Assembly (NCBI GenBank): GCA_965206355.1
Contig: OZ242212.1
Span: 62,001-126,000, forward strand
Reading direction: 5' to 3'
Length of the DNA stretch: 64,000 nt
DNA from: Spongiihabitans sp965206355
GTDB lineage: Bacteria > Pseudomonadota > Gammaproteobacteria > Arenicellales > Poriferihabitantaceae
The position numbers were made by a program, and so were the translations under genes. Each line of letters opens with the position of its first letter. Position 1 is the stretch's first letter. Shown in pieces: positions 42,490 to 51,924 of this stretch. The notes under the pieces were generated by a model. It ran no database searches and was not told the DNA's origin. It saw nothing but the letters and a program-made list of their open reading frames with translations.

Positions 42490-45246
42490 ATGTTGCAGAA
42501 TACACTGAAAAAAGTTTTTGGCGACCGAAATCAGCGGCTCCTTAAAAAACTGGGGAAAACAGTCCATCAAATCAATGCTCTGGAACAAGAGATACGCGCT
42601 CTTAACGATGATGAGCTGGCAGCCAAAACAGCAGCATTTAGGGCACGTTTTGCTGCAGGGGCTGATCAAAACGCTTTGTTATCAGAAGCTTTTGCGGTGG
42701 TTCGGGAAGCCTCAGTACGCACGCTGGGCTTACGTCATTTCGATGTGCAGATGATTGGTGGTATCGTGCTGAATGAAGGAAAAATTACCGAGATGAAAAC
42801 CGGTGAAGGTAAAACACTGGTTGCCACGCTACCTGCTTATCTCAATGCAGTTTGTGGCTGTCCGGTGCATATCGTTACCGTCAACGACTATTTGGCAAAA
42901 CGTGATGCCGAGTGGATGGGGAAAATTTATGCGTTTCTCGGTTTAAGCGTGGGGGTAATTTTTCCCGATCAGGATCGAGCGACAAAAAAATCTGCCTATC
43001 AAAGTGATATTGTCTATGGCACTAATAATGAATTCGGCTTTGATTATTTAAGAGATAATATGGCATTTTCCGAAGAAGACCGCTTCCAGAACGGTCTGGG
43101 ATTTGCCATTATTGATGAGGTGGACTCGATTTTAATTGATGAGGCACGCACACCTTTGATTATTTCGGGGGCCGCCGAAGAAAGCACTAACCTGTATAAC
43201 AAAATCAATGTCATCGCCCCCAAACTGATAAAACAACAAGAAGTTGAAGGTGTCGGGGATTTTTCAGTTGATGAAAAAACCAGACAAGTTGCATTAACTG
43301 AAGAAGGGCATGAACATGCTGAGCAACTGCTGGAGCAAGCCGACCTGCTCGAAGCGGGTAGCAGTTTATATGATGTCGTCAATATCAGCTTGATGCACCA
43401 TCTGTATTCCGCACTGCGTGCCAACCATTTATTTAATAAGGATGTGGATTATATTGTACGGGACGGTGCGATCATTATTATTGATGAGTTCACTGGACGT
43501 ATGATGTCGGGTCGCAGATGGTCAGATGGATTGCATCAGGCGGTTGAAGCTAAGGAAGGGATCGCCATCCAGCAAGAAAGCCAGACACTGGCTTCCATTA
43601 CTTTCCAGAATTATTTTCGGTTATACGACAAGCTATCCGGAATGACTGGAACGGCAGATACTGAAGCACCCGAATTTTTACAAATTTACCGCCTTGAAGT
43701 CGTTGTCATCCCGACCAACCAGGCAATGAGGAGAGCTGATACTCCCGATTTGGTGTATCGCACCGCCGATGAAAAATATACCGCCATTTGTGATTGCATA
43801 GCCGATTGTCGCAGTCGTAATCAACCAGTTCTGGTCGGAACAGCTTCGATTGAAACCTCAGAGCAGTTATCGCAGATTCTGAACAACAAGGGTATTGAAC
43901 ATCAGGTTTTGAATGCAAAGCATCATGGTAACGAAGCTCAAATCATTGCCGAAGCAGGACGACCGGGTAATGTGACCATTGCAACCAATATGGCAGGTCG
44001 TGGAACCGATATTGTACTCGGCGGCAGTTTGGACATTGAGTTGAAGGCTACTGACGATGAAAAGAGCAAGTCAGAGTTGCAGAAACAGTGGCACAAAAGA
44101 CATCAGCAAGTTATTGAGGCGGGTGGTTTACACGTTTTGGGAACCGAACGCAACGAATCGAGACGGATCGATAATCAGTTGCGAGGTCGTTGCGGACGAC
44201 AAGGTGATCCCGGCTCCAGTCAATTCTTTTTATCGCTTGAAGATAACTTGATGCGGATTTTCGGTTCCCAAAAAATTTCCACGCTGATGGAAAAATTAGG
44301 TATGGATGAGGGCGAAGCCATTGAGCATCCTTGGGTATCACGCGCCATTGAAAATGCACAGAAAAAAGTGGAAGGACACAACTTTGATATGCGTAAACAG
44401 CTATTGGAATATGATGATGTCGCCAATGAGCAACGCAAAGTGATTTACGAACAGCGTAACCTGTTGATGGAAACCGAAGATATTTCAGCGTATATCACCG
44501 ATATTCGGGAAGAGGTTGTCAATGCCGTTATCAATCAATTTATTTCGCCGCAAACACTGGAAGAACAATGGGATATTGAACAATTGCAGCAAACACTAGA
44601 AAACGAATTCGGCAGCGTACTGGAAATCCGAAAATGGCTTGATGAAGATGATTCTCTCTATGAAGAAACCCTGCGCCAAAAAATTTTGCAGCATATCACT
44701 ATGATGATTCAGTCTAAGGAGGAGCGGGTTGGTAGCGACAGTATGCGGCATTTCGAGAAACAGGTCATGCTGAAGGTGTTGGATGACCAGTGGAAAGAAC
44801 ATTTGTCAAATATGGATTATTTGCGCCAGGGCATCGGGTTGCGCGGATATGCACAGAAAAACCCGAAACAAGAATACAAACGGGAAGCGTTTGAGATGTT
44901 TACCGCTTTACTGGACTTGGTCAAGTTTGAGGTGATTTCTAAGCTCGCTAAGGTGCATGTGCCATCAGAGGAGGAAATGCAGCAAATGGAACAACGCTTG
45001 CGTGAACAACAGGCGCATGATCAGTCGGTTAAATATATTCATGATGATGTCACCGAGGGGGGCGGACAATCGCTCGGACAACCGGCAGTGCGATCCCACC
45101 CCCCTCGCAGACCCCACAAACCTCACCAAACGGTCAGCGAAACAACCGTGCAGCCGTTTGTCAGAGCCGCTAAAAAGGTTGGCAGGAATGAACCTTGCCC
45201 CTGTGGTTCCGGGAAGAAATTCAAGCAATGCCATGGCAAACTTTAA
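42490..45246 (+). CDS. secA: preprotein translocase ATPase SecA
   Basis: Motor of Sec protein export. From ATG 42490 (MLQNTLKKVFGDRN) the product is 918 residues, normal for gammaproteobacteria; earlier in-frame starts add non-conserved sequence. Walker A is MKTGEGKTLVATLPAYLNA, Walker B region is IIDEVDSILIDEARTPLIISG. NMAGRGTDIVLGG, LRGRCGRQGDPGSSQFFLS, and the scaffold/PPXD parts are all present. The C-terminal zinc motif CPCGSGKKFKQCHG, which binds SecB and lipids, is complete. MITE copy 9 begins 20 bp after the stop. Confidence 0.98.
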   Translation: MLQNTLKKVFGDRNQRLLKKLGKTVHQINALEQEIRALNDDELAAKTAAFRARFAAGADQNALLSEAFAVVREASVRTLGLRHFDVQMIGGIVLNEGKITEMKTGEGKTLVATLPAYLNAVCGCPVHIVTVNDYLAKRDAEWMGKIYAFLGLSVGVIFPDQDRATKKSAYQSDIVYGTNNEFGFDYLRDNMAFSEEDRFQNGLGFAIIDEVDSILIDEARTPLIISGAAEESTNLYNKINVIAPKLIKQQEVEGVGDFSVDEKTRQVALTEEGHEHAEQLLEQADLLEAGSSLYDVVNISLMHHLYSALRANHLFNKDVDYIVRDGAIIIIDEFTGRMMSGRRWSDGLHQAVEAKEGIAIQQESQTLASITFQNYFRLYDKLSGMTGTADTEAPEFLQIYRLEVVVIPTNQAMRRADTPDLVYRTADEKYTAICDCIADCRSRNQPVLVGTASIETSEQLSQILNNKGIEHQVLNAKHHGNEAQIIAEAGRPGNVTIATNMAGRGTDIVLGGSLDIELKATDDEKSKSELQKQWHKRHQQVIEAGGLHVLGTERNESRRIDNQLRGRCGRQGDPGSSQFFLSLEDNLMRIFGSQKISTLMEKLGMDEGEAIEHPWVSRAIENAQKKVEGHNFDMRKQLLEYDDVANEQRKVIYEQRNLLMETEDISAYITDIREEVVNAVINQFISPQTLEEQWDIEQLQQTLENEFGSVLEIRKWLDEDDSLYEETLRQKILQHITMMIQSKEERVGSDSMRHFEKQVMLKVLDDQWKEHLSNMDYLRQGIGLRGYAQKNPKQEYKREAFEMFTALLDLVKFEVISKLAKVHVPSEEEMQQMEQRLREQQAHDQSVKYIHDDVTEGGGQSLGQPAVRSHPPRRPHKPHQTVSETTVQPFVRAAKKVGRNEPCPCGSGKKFKQCHGKL

Positions 45247-45265
45247 CCGACAATGTCAATACCTT

Positions 45266-45404
45266 GAGACCTTTGCACGGAAGATGATTTCGCTTTCAGG
45301 CAAGGCAAAAACGCACGGAATGAGGGAGTTTATGCTTATAAATGACCGATTGAGTACGATTTTAACGCAGCATGCAGATGAAATGGCTTTCGTGCAAAGG
45401 TCTC
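45266..45404 (+). mobile_element. MITE-like repeat copy 9 (139-bp form)
   Basis: Forward copy between secA and argJ, with a perfect 5-bp target duplication ACCTT. Its right end (GCAAAGGTCTC) lies only a few bases from the argJ start and contains AAAGG, a possible ribosome-binding site. Confidence 0.95.
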
Positions 45405-45425
45405 ACCTTGAATGTTATTCAGGTT

Positions 45426-46652
45426 ATGGATAAATCACCGCTTGCACCGACACACTTTCCTGATCTTCCGCCAATATCGGGCATCCGCCTCGCCAGCGTT
45501 GCCACGGCGATTAAGTATCAGGATCGCGATGACTTAATGCTGGCGTGTTTTGATGCGGGAACAACGGTTGCTGGTGTATTGACCCAATCTGCCACCGCCA
45601 GTGCGCCGGTTCTGCTGTGTCGCGATCATCTTCAAAATGGCGTGGCACAGGCACTGATTGTCAACGCTGGAAATGCAAACGCCTTCACTGGAAAAATTGG
45701 CGAACAGCATTGCCGGGCTACCTGCGCCGCTGTGGCGCATCATATTAGCGCTCAAGCAGATGATGTCTTTGTTGCTTCAACCGGAGTGATTGGCGAGCCC
45801 TTGCCGATTGCGCGTATTATCAACGCCATCCCAAAACTGAGCGATGAATTACATCCCCGTAATTGGCAAGATGCGGCGCAAGCGATTACCACAACCGATA
45901 CCTTTCCCAAAGGTGCGAGTGTGCAAACCACCATCGCGGATGTAGTGGTGCGTATCAATGGCTTTGCAAAAGGTTCAGGGATGATTGAGCCTAATATGGC
46001 CACTATGCTGGCGTTTATATTTACCGATGCGCGTATTCCTGCGCCATTGCTGCAACGTTTGCTGCTGGATGCCAACCAGCACACCTTCAATGCCATTACC
46101 GTTGATAGCGATACTTCGACCAGTGATACCTGCTTGTTATTTGCCACTGGCACAGCAGCCAATGAAGCACCCACCGATATTGAGGATGCCTCATTGTCTG
46201 CGTTCAAGCAGGCGTTGCAAACACTGATGCTGGATTTGGCAAAGCAGGTTGTCTGCGATGGCGAAGGTGCAACCAAGTTGATTGAAATTAGCGTGCGTGG
46301 TGCAGAATCCGAGCGTGCGGCAAAGGCCATCGCAAAATCTATCGCAAATTCACCCTTGGTGAAAACGGCAATAGCCGGTGAAGATGCGAACTGGGGTAGG
46401 ATAGTAATGGCAGTGGGAAAATCCGGAGAGCAAACCGACCTTACTAACCTGAAAATAAGTATCGGTGCAACGTTAATCACTGAAAACGGGCAGGTTATCG
46501 CCGATTACGACGACACTTTGGTTCGCCAGCACTTGCAAGGCAATGAAATATCTATTGATGTTGATGTTGGCGCCGGCAACGCGGTCGCTACGGTATGGAC
46601 TTGTGATTTAACGCACGGCTACATTAGCATCAATGCGGATTACCGCTCCTGA
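45426..46652 (+). CDS. argJ: bifunctional glutamate N-acetyltransferase / acetylglutamate synthase ArgJ
   Basis: Recycles the acetyl group in arginine biosynthesis. ATG 45426 gives 408 residues. The enzyme self-cleaves before a Thr nucleophile in GMIEPNMATMLAFIFTDA (the conserved ATML site). CDGEGATKLIE, VKTAIAGEDANWGRIVMAVGKS and the oxyanion-hole region near VFVASTGVIGE are present. Alternative start: in-frame TTG 45408 lies 7 nt after an AAAGG in the MITE end, a better-spaced site than that of the ATG. Overlaps mutT by 20 bp. Confidence 0.95.
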   Translation: MDKSPLAPTHFPDLPPISGIRLASVATAIKYQDRDDLMLACFDAGTTVAGVLTQSATASAPVLLCRDHLQNGVAQALIVNAGNANAFTGKIGEQHCRATCAAVAHHISAQADDVFVASTGVIGEPLPIARIINAIPKLSDELHPRNWQDAAQAITTTDTFPKGASVQTTIADVVVRINGFAKGSGMIEPNMATMLAFIFTDARIPAPLLQRLLLDANQHTFNAITVDSDTSTSDTCLLFATGTAANEAPTDIEDASLSAFKQALQTLMLDLAKQVVCDGEGATKLIEISVRGAESERAAKAIAKSIANSPLVKTAIAGEDANWGRIVMAVGKSGEQTDLTNLKISIGATLITENGQVIADYDDTLVRQHLQGNEISIDVDVGAGNAVATVWTCDLTHGYISINADYRS

Positions 46653-47046
46653 CACACGATTATATGTTGTTGTTGGCGTGTTGCGAAACCCGCAGGGACA
46701 GCTTTTGCTACAACAAAGATTACCGGGTAAACCGTGCGCCGGACAATGGGAATTCCCCGGTGGTAAAGTCGAGGACAATGAATCAGCGCAACAGGCGTTA
46801 ATCCGTGAGCTTGATGAGGAGTTGGGTGTTTCCATAACCAACATGATGCGGTTGACCGAAATCGCCCATGACTATCCACATGCAAAAATCTGGCTGGATG
46901 TTTATTTCATAGATAACTTTGAACAGCCGGTAAGAGGTAGAGAAGGACAGAATTTGGCTTGGAAGCGCGTTGAGCAAATCGAAGCAATGACGGTGCTCGC
47001 AGCCGTTCACCCGATTATTGATGCGGTTAAATTGCTTGGGAATTGA
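46633..47046 (+). CDS. mutT: 8-oxo-dGTP diphosphatase MutT (Nudix)
   Basis: Nudix hydrolase that removes oxidised dGTP from the nucleotide pool. The 137-residue protein has a complete Nudix box: GGKVEDNESAQQALIRELDEELGV (GX5EX7REUXEEXGU). QWEFPGGK precedes it as in MutT. The ATG lies inside the 3' end of argJ (20-bp overlap), so translation is coupled. The argJ-mutT pair after secA is a common gammaproteobacterial arrangement. Confidence 0.93.
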   Translation: MRITAPDTRLYVVVGVLRNPQGQLLLQQRLPGKPCAGQWEFPGGKVEDNESAQQALIRELDEELGVSITNMMRLTEIAHDYPHAKIWLDVYFIDNFEQPVRGREGQNLAWKRVEQIEAMTVLAAVHPIIDAVKLLGN

Positions 47047-47123
47047 ATCATTGAAAACTGGAGGTTGAGAGTTGACAATGGAAAATAGGCAATGACCACA
47101 CATCTCCCTGCCCATAATCGGGG

Positions 47124-47735
47124 CTATTTTATATTGGAAAAGAGTTTCGAGCGGTAGTTTTCGTGCAAGGCGTTGACCTGCCGTTTCAGGGCAGCGATTG
47201 TTGAATCATTGACAATGATGTCATCTGCCATGCTTACGCGCTCGTGCTCACTCAATTGTGCATCCAAAATCCGCTTAATTTGTGCCAGACTCAGCTTTCG
47301 GGTTTGTTGCAGTCGACTTGTTCTTGTGCTACGACTACAAGTAACCACGACGACGCGATCCATCAGTTTATGTTGCCCACTTTCGATTAGTAACGGAATT
47401 TCAAGAATACAGTATGGCGATTTGCTTTGCCGGCATTGGGCAAGCATATTGTCAATGATTGGCGGGTGCAAAATGGCTTCAAGCAGAGCACGTTTTTTAT
47501 CGTTTCCGAAAACGATTTCAGCAAGTTTTTTGCGATCTATATGACCCAAATTATCGGTTATGTCGCCACCAAAAACGTCAATAATCTGCTCACATTGCGG
47601 CATACCCGCAGCGGTTAGCTGGCGCGCGATGAAATCGGCATCAAGGATGTCAATGCCGAGTTGCTTGAATAAACCAGCAACCACAGATTTGCCACTGCCA
47701 ATACCACCGGTCAAGCCGATTTTTTTTGCCCTCAT
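47124..47735 (-). CDS. coaE: dephospho-CoA kinase
   Basis: Final step of coenzyme A synthesis. The 203-residue P-loop kinase begins with IGLTGGIGSGKSVVAGLF (Walker A). It continues with GIDILDADFIARQL, CILEIPLLIESG and a lid-like RLQQTRKLSLAQIKRILDAQ. MADDIIVNDST near the C-terminus is the family hallmark. It is convergent with mutT. coaD of the same pathway is at 15.6 kb. Confidence 0.96.
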   Translation of the reverse strand: MRAKKIGLTGGIGSGKSVVAGLFKQLGIDILDADFIARQLTAAGMPQCEQIIDVFGGDITDNLGHIDRKKLAEIVFGNDKKRALLEAILHPPIIDNMLAQCRQSKSPYCILEIPLLIESGQHKLMDRVVVVTCSRSTRTSRLQQTRKLSLAQIKRILDAQLSEHERVSMADDIIVNDSTIAALKRQVNALHENYRSKLFSNIK

Positions 47736-47939
47736 ATTGAATTTGTCCGTGTTATCCGCCGCATCGGCAAAGTATCAGAAAATATCAGGAAATATCAAAA
47801 AAATAGCTGGGCAGTCGCGCACGTCTCCACACATAACCGTGTTGCAGCACCGTTGACAAAGAATACGCGATTTAGAGCAATCTCCTGTTTCGCCCTGGTC
47901 AGGAACCCACTGTCAGGGCCTCTGTCAGGACATGGACAG

Positions 47940-48392
47940 TCAGGCAAGTCGGGACTTTATGATTGCACTAACGGCAGCCATATCCACGCGACCTCCATGC
48001 TCCTGCGCCATTGATTTGACCCGCCCGATAACTTTGCCCATTTCTTTTATGCTGGTCGCACCGGATTGCCGAATCGCCTCATCAATCAGACTATCGATTT
48101 CATGTTCAGATAACAATTCGGGTAAATAGGCTTCCAATATGGCGATATGGGTTCTTTCCTTGTCGGCGAGATCCCGGCGCGCACCTTTGCTAAATTGTTC
48201 AGCCGCATCGGCGCACTGCTTAATCATTTTTTCGGCTATTTGCAACACAGCCCCGTCCTCAAGCTGAATTTTCTCATCCACTTCTTTGCGCTGAATCGCT
48301 GCCCGTAGCAATCTGATGGTTTCCAGTCGGCTAACATCACGGTCGCGCATCGCCGTTTTCATATCAAGTAGCAGGGTTTCTTTTAGAGTCAT
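47940..48392 (-). CDS. yqeY: GatB/YqeY domain protein
   Basis: 150-residue YqeY-type protein with the domain found at the C-terminus of GatB (tail of the tRNA-dependent amidotransferase). It starts LKETLLLDMKTAMRDRDVSRLETIRLLRAAIQRKEVD, which is typical. The C-terminal part contains SIKEMGKVIGRVKSMAQEHGGRVDMAAVSAIIKSRL, the conserved end. Its function as a free-standing protein is unclear. It lies 86 bp downstream of rpsU in the same direction, the classic rpsU-yqeY pair. Confidence 0.93.
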   Translation of the reverse strand: MTLKETLLLDMKTAMRDRDVSRLETIRLLRAAIQRKEVDEKIQLEDGAVLQIAEKMIKQCADAAEQFSKGARRDLADKERTHIAILEAYLPELLSEHEIDSLIDEAIRQSGATSIKEMGKVIGRVKSMAQEHGGRVDMAAVSAIIKSRLA

Positions 48393-48478
48393 CAGCGAGG
48401 GGAACAGAAAATCAGTAGCATTGCGGAGCGTATCGGCTTCAATCCGATTTAATACAGATTGGTTTAATATAGGGCGGT

Positions 48479-48694
48479 TTAATACAGGCGTTTATGCCTG
48501 GCTTTTTGTCGGGATACCCGTTTCATTTCGCGTCGAACCGCAACATCACCATCTCTTTTGCGGATGGTTGTCGGCTTTTCGTAGCATTGACGGCGGCGGG
48601 ATTCGGTGAAAACACCAGCACGTTCGCAAACACGGCGAAATCGTCTTAAAATGACATCAAAGGGTTCGTTTTGTCGAACTTGTACAGATGGCAT
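48479..48694 (-). CDS. rpsU: 30S ribosomal protein S21
   Basis: Small basic ribosomal protein of 71 residues, standard gammaproteobacterial length. It shows VRQNEPFDVILRRFRRVCERAGV and RKRDGDVAVRREMKR, with a very basic C-terminus. An AGGA ribosome-binding site lies upstream of the ATG. Confidence 0.97.
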   Translation of the reverse strand: MPSVQVRQNEPFDVILRRFRRVCERAGVFTESRRRQCYEKPTTIRKRDGDVAVRREMKRVSRQKARHKRLY

Positions 48695-48727
48695 ATTGTT
48701 TAGTTCCTGTCTGATTAAGGGGGCGGG

Positions 48728-48733
48728 ATTATA
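48728..48733 (-). promoter_or_regulatory. rpsU promoter -10 box
   Basis: Perfect TATAAT on the minus strand about 35 bp upstream of the rpsU start codon, with a weak TGAAAT -35 candidate 16 bp before it. The G+C-rich start region (CCCGCCCCC) resembles stringently controlled ribosomal promoters (inference). Confidence 0.6.
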
Positions 48734-48937
48734 CTGTATTTTTTAGCCAATTTCATACTCAAAAACATAAAAATTCGCGGTTGCGGTTTTCGCTTATGTA
48801 GATGCTACTGTTATCAATCATGACATTGTCAATCAAACCTTGTTTGTCCTTGTTTATTCAGGGCAATTCCATTATAAAACAGCCTTAAAATAGCAATAGC
48901 AACTCTGCGACTGTGTCGACCATGGTGAAGCATCAAC

Positions 48938-50095
48938 ATGACACGATTTAAGACAATTTACGGTATGACAATATTATTTTTACGGATATTGATTCTTTGC
49001 GGCATGGCAACCCTATTCAACGCCTGTGCCCCATTCAAAGCGCAAGCACCCGGATTCGGTGCTGCCATATCATGGCAATCAATAAGTGGTTGGGAGCGGG
49101 ACAACCACGCCGAAGCCTGGCCGGCTTTACAAAATAATTGCAAGGTGCTCGCTCAAGAGCCGTTATGGACTGAAATTTGCCGTGCAGTTGATGCTATCGC
49201 TACGCTCGGACAACCCGACAATGCCGAGGCCAAAAACTTTTTTGAACGCTGGTTTGTGCCGCATCCATTGTATGCTGAAGGCGGTGAGCGCAACGGTTTG
49301 GTTAGCGGTTATTATGAGCCACTGCTGTTTGGCAGTCGGGTTGCGGATGCGCGTTTTCGCTATCCCATATATCAAGTACCAGAGTCCTTGCTGACTATCA
49401 ATCTCGGCAGTTTGTATCCGACCTTGACCAACAAGCGGATACGGGGTCGGAAGGTTGGCAATACCATCGTTCCTTTTTATTCTCGTGAGGAAATTGAGAG
49501 CAATCGGGATTTATTGTCGGGTCACGAATTGCTGTGGCTGGATGATCGCGATGCGGTATTCTTTCTGCATATTCAAGGTTCTGGCCGTGTCCGCTTAGCC
49601 GATGGTGAAATGATTGGTGTAGGTTACAGCAATCAAAATGGACATCCTTATCAGTCAATCGGGCGCATTTTGCTTAAACAGGGTGAACTTGAACGGGAAG
49701 CCATTTCATTATTCAGCATTCGTCAGTGGCTACATGACAACCCGCAAAAGGCCGTAAACCTACTCAATGAAAACCCCAGTTATGTGTTTTTCACACTACG
49801 GGAAAACCCTGAAAATGGTCCGATTGGGTCGTTGAACACACCACTAACGCCAGAACGCAGTATTGCGATTGATCCCACGCTAGTAAAGCTAGGCACCCCG
49901 GTCTGGCTGGCAACTAACTATCCGGGAGAACCAGACCGAGATTACGCACGATTAGTCTTCGCACAGGATACGGGTGGCGCGATAAAAGGAACATTACGCA
50001 CAGATTTATTTTGGGGGCACGGCAAATATGCAGAACGCGCTGCCGGCATCATGAAAGAACCCGGTCGTTTGATTGTGTTGCTACCAAAACCATAA
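48938..50095 (+). CDS. mltA: membrane-bound lytic murein transglycosylase A
   Basis: Outer-membrane lipoprotein cleaving peptidoglycan glycan strands to 1,6-anhydro ends. The 385-residue precursor has a signal peptide ending in the lipobox-like LFNAC (Cys ~30). The MltA domain includes NGLVSGYYEPLLFGSR and EIESNRDLLSGHELLWLDDRDAVFFLHIQGSGRV. The C-terminal 3D domain has SIAIDPTLVKLGTPVWL and FAQDTGGAIKGTLRTDLFWGHG, which contains the catalytic Asp residues. Products are recycled by AmpD and Mpl, both encoded here. Confidence 0.95.
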   Translation: MTRFKTIYGMTILFLRILILCGMATLFNACAPFKAQAPGFGAAISWQSISGWERDNHAEAWPALQNNCKVLAQEPLWTEICRAVDAIATLGQPDNAEAKNFFERWFVPHPLYAEGGERNGLVSGYYEPLLFGSRVADARFRYPIYQVPESLLTINLGSLYPTLTNKRIRGRKVGNTIVPFYSREEIESNRDLLSGHELLWLDDRDAVFFLHIQGSGRVRLADGEMIGVGYSNQNGHPYQSIGRILLKQGELEREAISLFSIRQWLHDNPQKAVNLLNENPSYVFFTLRENPENGPIGSLNTPLTPERSIAIDPTLVKLGTPVWLATNYPGEPDRDYARLVFAQDTGGAIKGTLRTDLFWGHGKYAERAAGIMKEPGRLIVLLPKP

Positions 50096-50253
50096 AAAAC
50101 CGCTAGTTTAATCTCTGTGTTCTCTGTGTCAAAAGCCGCCAAAACTCTAACAAACCAGCTAGTTTAATCAGGTTGCTACCAAAACCACATCAGCGATAAG
50201 CTGCTTTGTCTCTGACAGACGAGGCAACCCGCTCCTTGCTACCATTGACCGCC

Positions 50254-51360
50254 TCAAAGAAATTCAGCCAATAGTGCTTTTCCAAAAAACTCATATCGCC
50301 ACCCTACCAGCAATGGAATATTTGTTGTACCCGCAATCAGGGCTTCGATGTCATTTCGGTTAGCCAGTATTGACTCGCTTATGCTCGCCGCTTCTGCAAC
50401 ACTTTTCAGCTTATTCATAATCGCCTTGACCTGTTCTCTTTGTTGCTTGTTCAACGCTACGTAGTTTTGCCAGATTGGCTCATCCATAACCGCATCAGTA
50501 GCAACAGAATTCGCTTCAAGAACAGCCAGAATGGCGGCACCAGAAAACTTGACCACGCTGGCATGAACCGATTCAATCGCAGCAAGTTCTGCCAGATTGA
50601 GTGGCTGGCGCATGCAGATTTCTGTTAATGCCCGACTGGACAGAATCCATTCTCGCGGTCGATTCCGTTGCTGTGCCTTGTGTTCACGCCAAATTGACAA
50701 TGCCTTTGCGCTACGCTGGTATTGGATTGGGATTTTAGTGCCGCCCTTTAGACGCTGCCAAGCCTCTTCCGGATCAATCAGGTAATCCTCTGCTTGCAGG
50801 GTTTTCTCACATTCATCACGATGCCAAGCCTGACGCGCCAATGCCGACAAGCGACTATCAAGGGATCGTCGCAGTTGCTCGAGATAATTGACGTCATCAA
50901 TGGCGTATTGCAGTTGTGCTGACGACAATGGTCGTGCCGACCAATCGGTTCGTGTATGCGATTTCTCCAGCTTTACCCGACAAAGCGATTCGACCAGGGC
51001 CGCATAACTGACCTGTCCACCATATCCACACAATGCGGCCGCGATCTGAGTATCATATAAATTGCAAAGCGGCTGCTCAAGACGCTGAGCCAAAGCCTCC
51101 AGATCCTGACGGCAGGCGTGGAGGATTTTGATGATATGGTTATCGGAAAATAGTTGCTGTAGCGGTGTTATATCTTCAATGGCCAATACGTCAATACAAA
51201 ATCCTGCCGATTCAGTACGAAGCTGAATCAGACAGAGCAAGGGATAATAGGTTTTTTCCCTAAGAAACTCCGTATCCACTGCAATCCATTGTGATTGCCC
51301 GGCAATGCCAATACATTCATCAAGCGCATGGCGATCCGCGATTAGTTTACTTTTTATCAT
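50254..51360 (-). CDS. rnd: ribonuclease D
   Basis: 3'-5' exoribonuclease involved in tRNA maturation. Start ATG 51360 (MIKSKLIADRHALDE) gives 368 residues, the family norm; an upstream start would add 18 poorly conserved residues. DEDD catalytic residues are seen in WIAVDTEFLREKTYYPLLCLIQL, LHACRQDLEALAQ, LYDTQIAAAL and YAIDDVNYL. Two HRDC-like helical domains follow. Divergent from the membrane-protein gene at 51406. Confidence 0.94.
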   Translation of the reverse strand: MIKSKLIADRHALDECIGIAGQSQWIAVDTEFLREKTYYPLLCLIQLRTESAGFCIDVLAIEDITPLQQLFSDNHIIKILHACRQDLEALAQRLEQPLCNLYDTQIAAALCGYGGQVSYAALVESLCRVKLEKSHTRTDWSARPLSSAQLQYAIDDVNYLEQLRRSLDSRLSALARQAWHRDECEKTLQAEDYLIDPEEAWQRLKGGTKIPIQYQRSAKALSIWREHKAQQRNRPREWILSSRALTEICMRQPLNLAELAAIESVHASVVKFSGAAILAVLEANSVATDAVMDEPIWQNYVALNKQQREQVKAIMNKLKSVAEAASISESILANRNDIEALIAGTTNIPLLVGWRYEFFGKALLAEFL

Positions 51361-51405
51361 GCAACTAATGATACCATTGAAACGGAAAATTAACCGACTC
51401 AATCC

Positions 51406-51924
51406 ATGCGACAAACTATCCGAATATTAATGCTGATTTGCTTGTTCAAGGCAAAGCCTCAGGACCTTACCGCCTCGCTCAATCTGCTGATTGTTGCCAT
51501 TGCTACAACCTTAGTGCTGTTTATTATCAGGAATAATCACCTTATGGGCAATGCCAGCACGCTTGCCATTTCGCTGGTTCAGGTAGGATTACTGGGTCTG
51601 GGATTAAGGCTATTGCTGATGCTATTCGCAAAATCTACGCGCTGGTTGCAATCTGCTACCGCTTTGTACGGTTGCTCTGCGTTGATTTTACTGCTCATTA
51701 TTCCCTTTATTATGCTGTTCAATGGCAACGACTCATCCGCAGGCAACCTATTGTTGATGCAGGCGGTAATCATTGCCTCCGGTTTATGGTACTTCGTCAT
51801 TATCGTTTTCATCATCCGTGAAACGCTGGAAGTCAGTGGCATACTTGCATTTTTTATTACGTTGGCACTGGAGTTGTCTTTTGCAGTGATATTACTGCAA
51901 TTATTCAGCGAGCAACTACTGTGA
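51406..51924 (+). CDS. hypothetical membrane protein (five predicted helices)
   Basis: 172-residue hydrophobic protein, not recognised. Helices are roughly at residues 27-43, 50-75, 83-105, 117-140 and 146-168, with almost no soluble domain. KAKPQDLTASLNLL before the first helix is the only polar stretch. It overlaps mpl by 4 bp (GTGA) and so is translated just ahead of it. This points to co-expression but not to a clear function. Confidence 0.7.
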   Translation: MRQTIRILMLICLFKAKPQDLTASLNLLIVAIATTLVLFIIRNNHLMGNASTLAISLVQVGLLGLGLRLLLMLFAKSTRWLQSATALYGCSALILLLIIPFIMLFNGNDSSAGNLLLMQAVIIASGLWYFVIIVFIIRETLEVSGILAFFITLALELSFAVILLQLFSEQLL

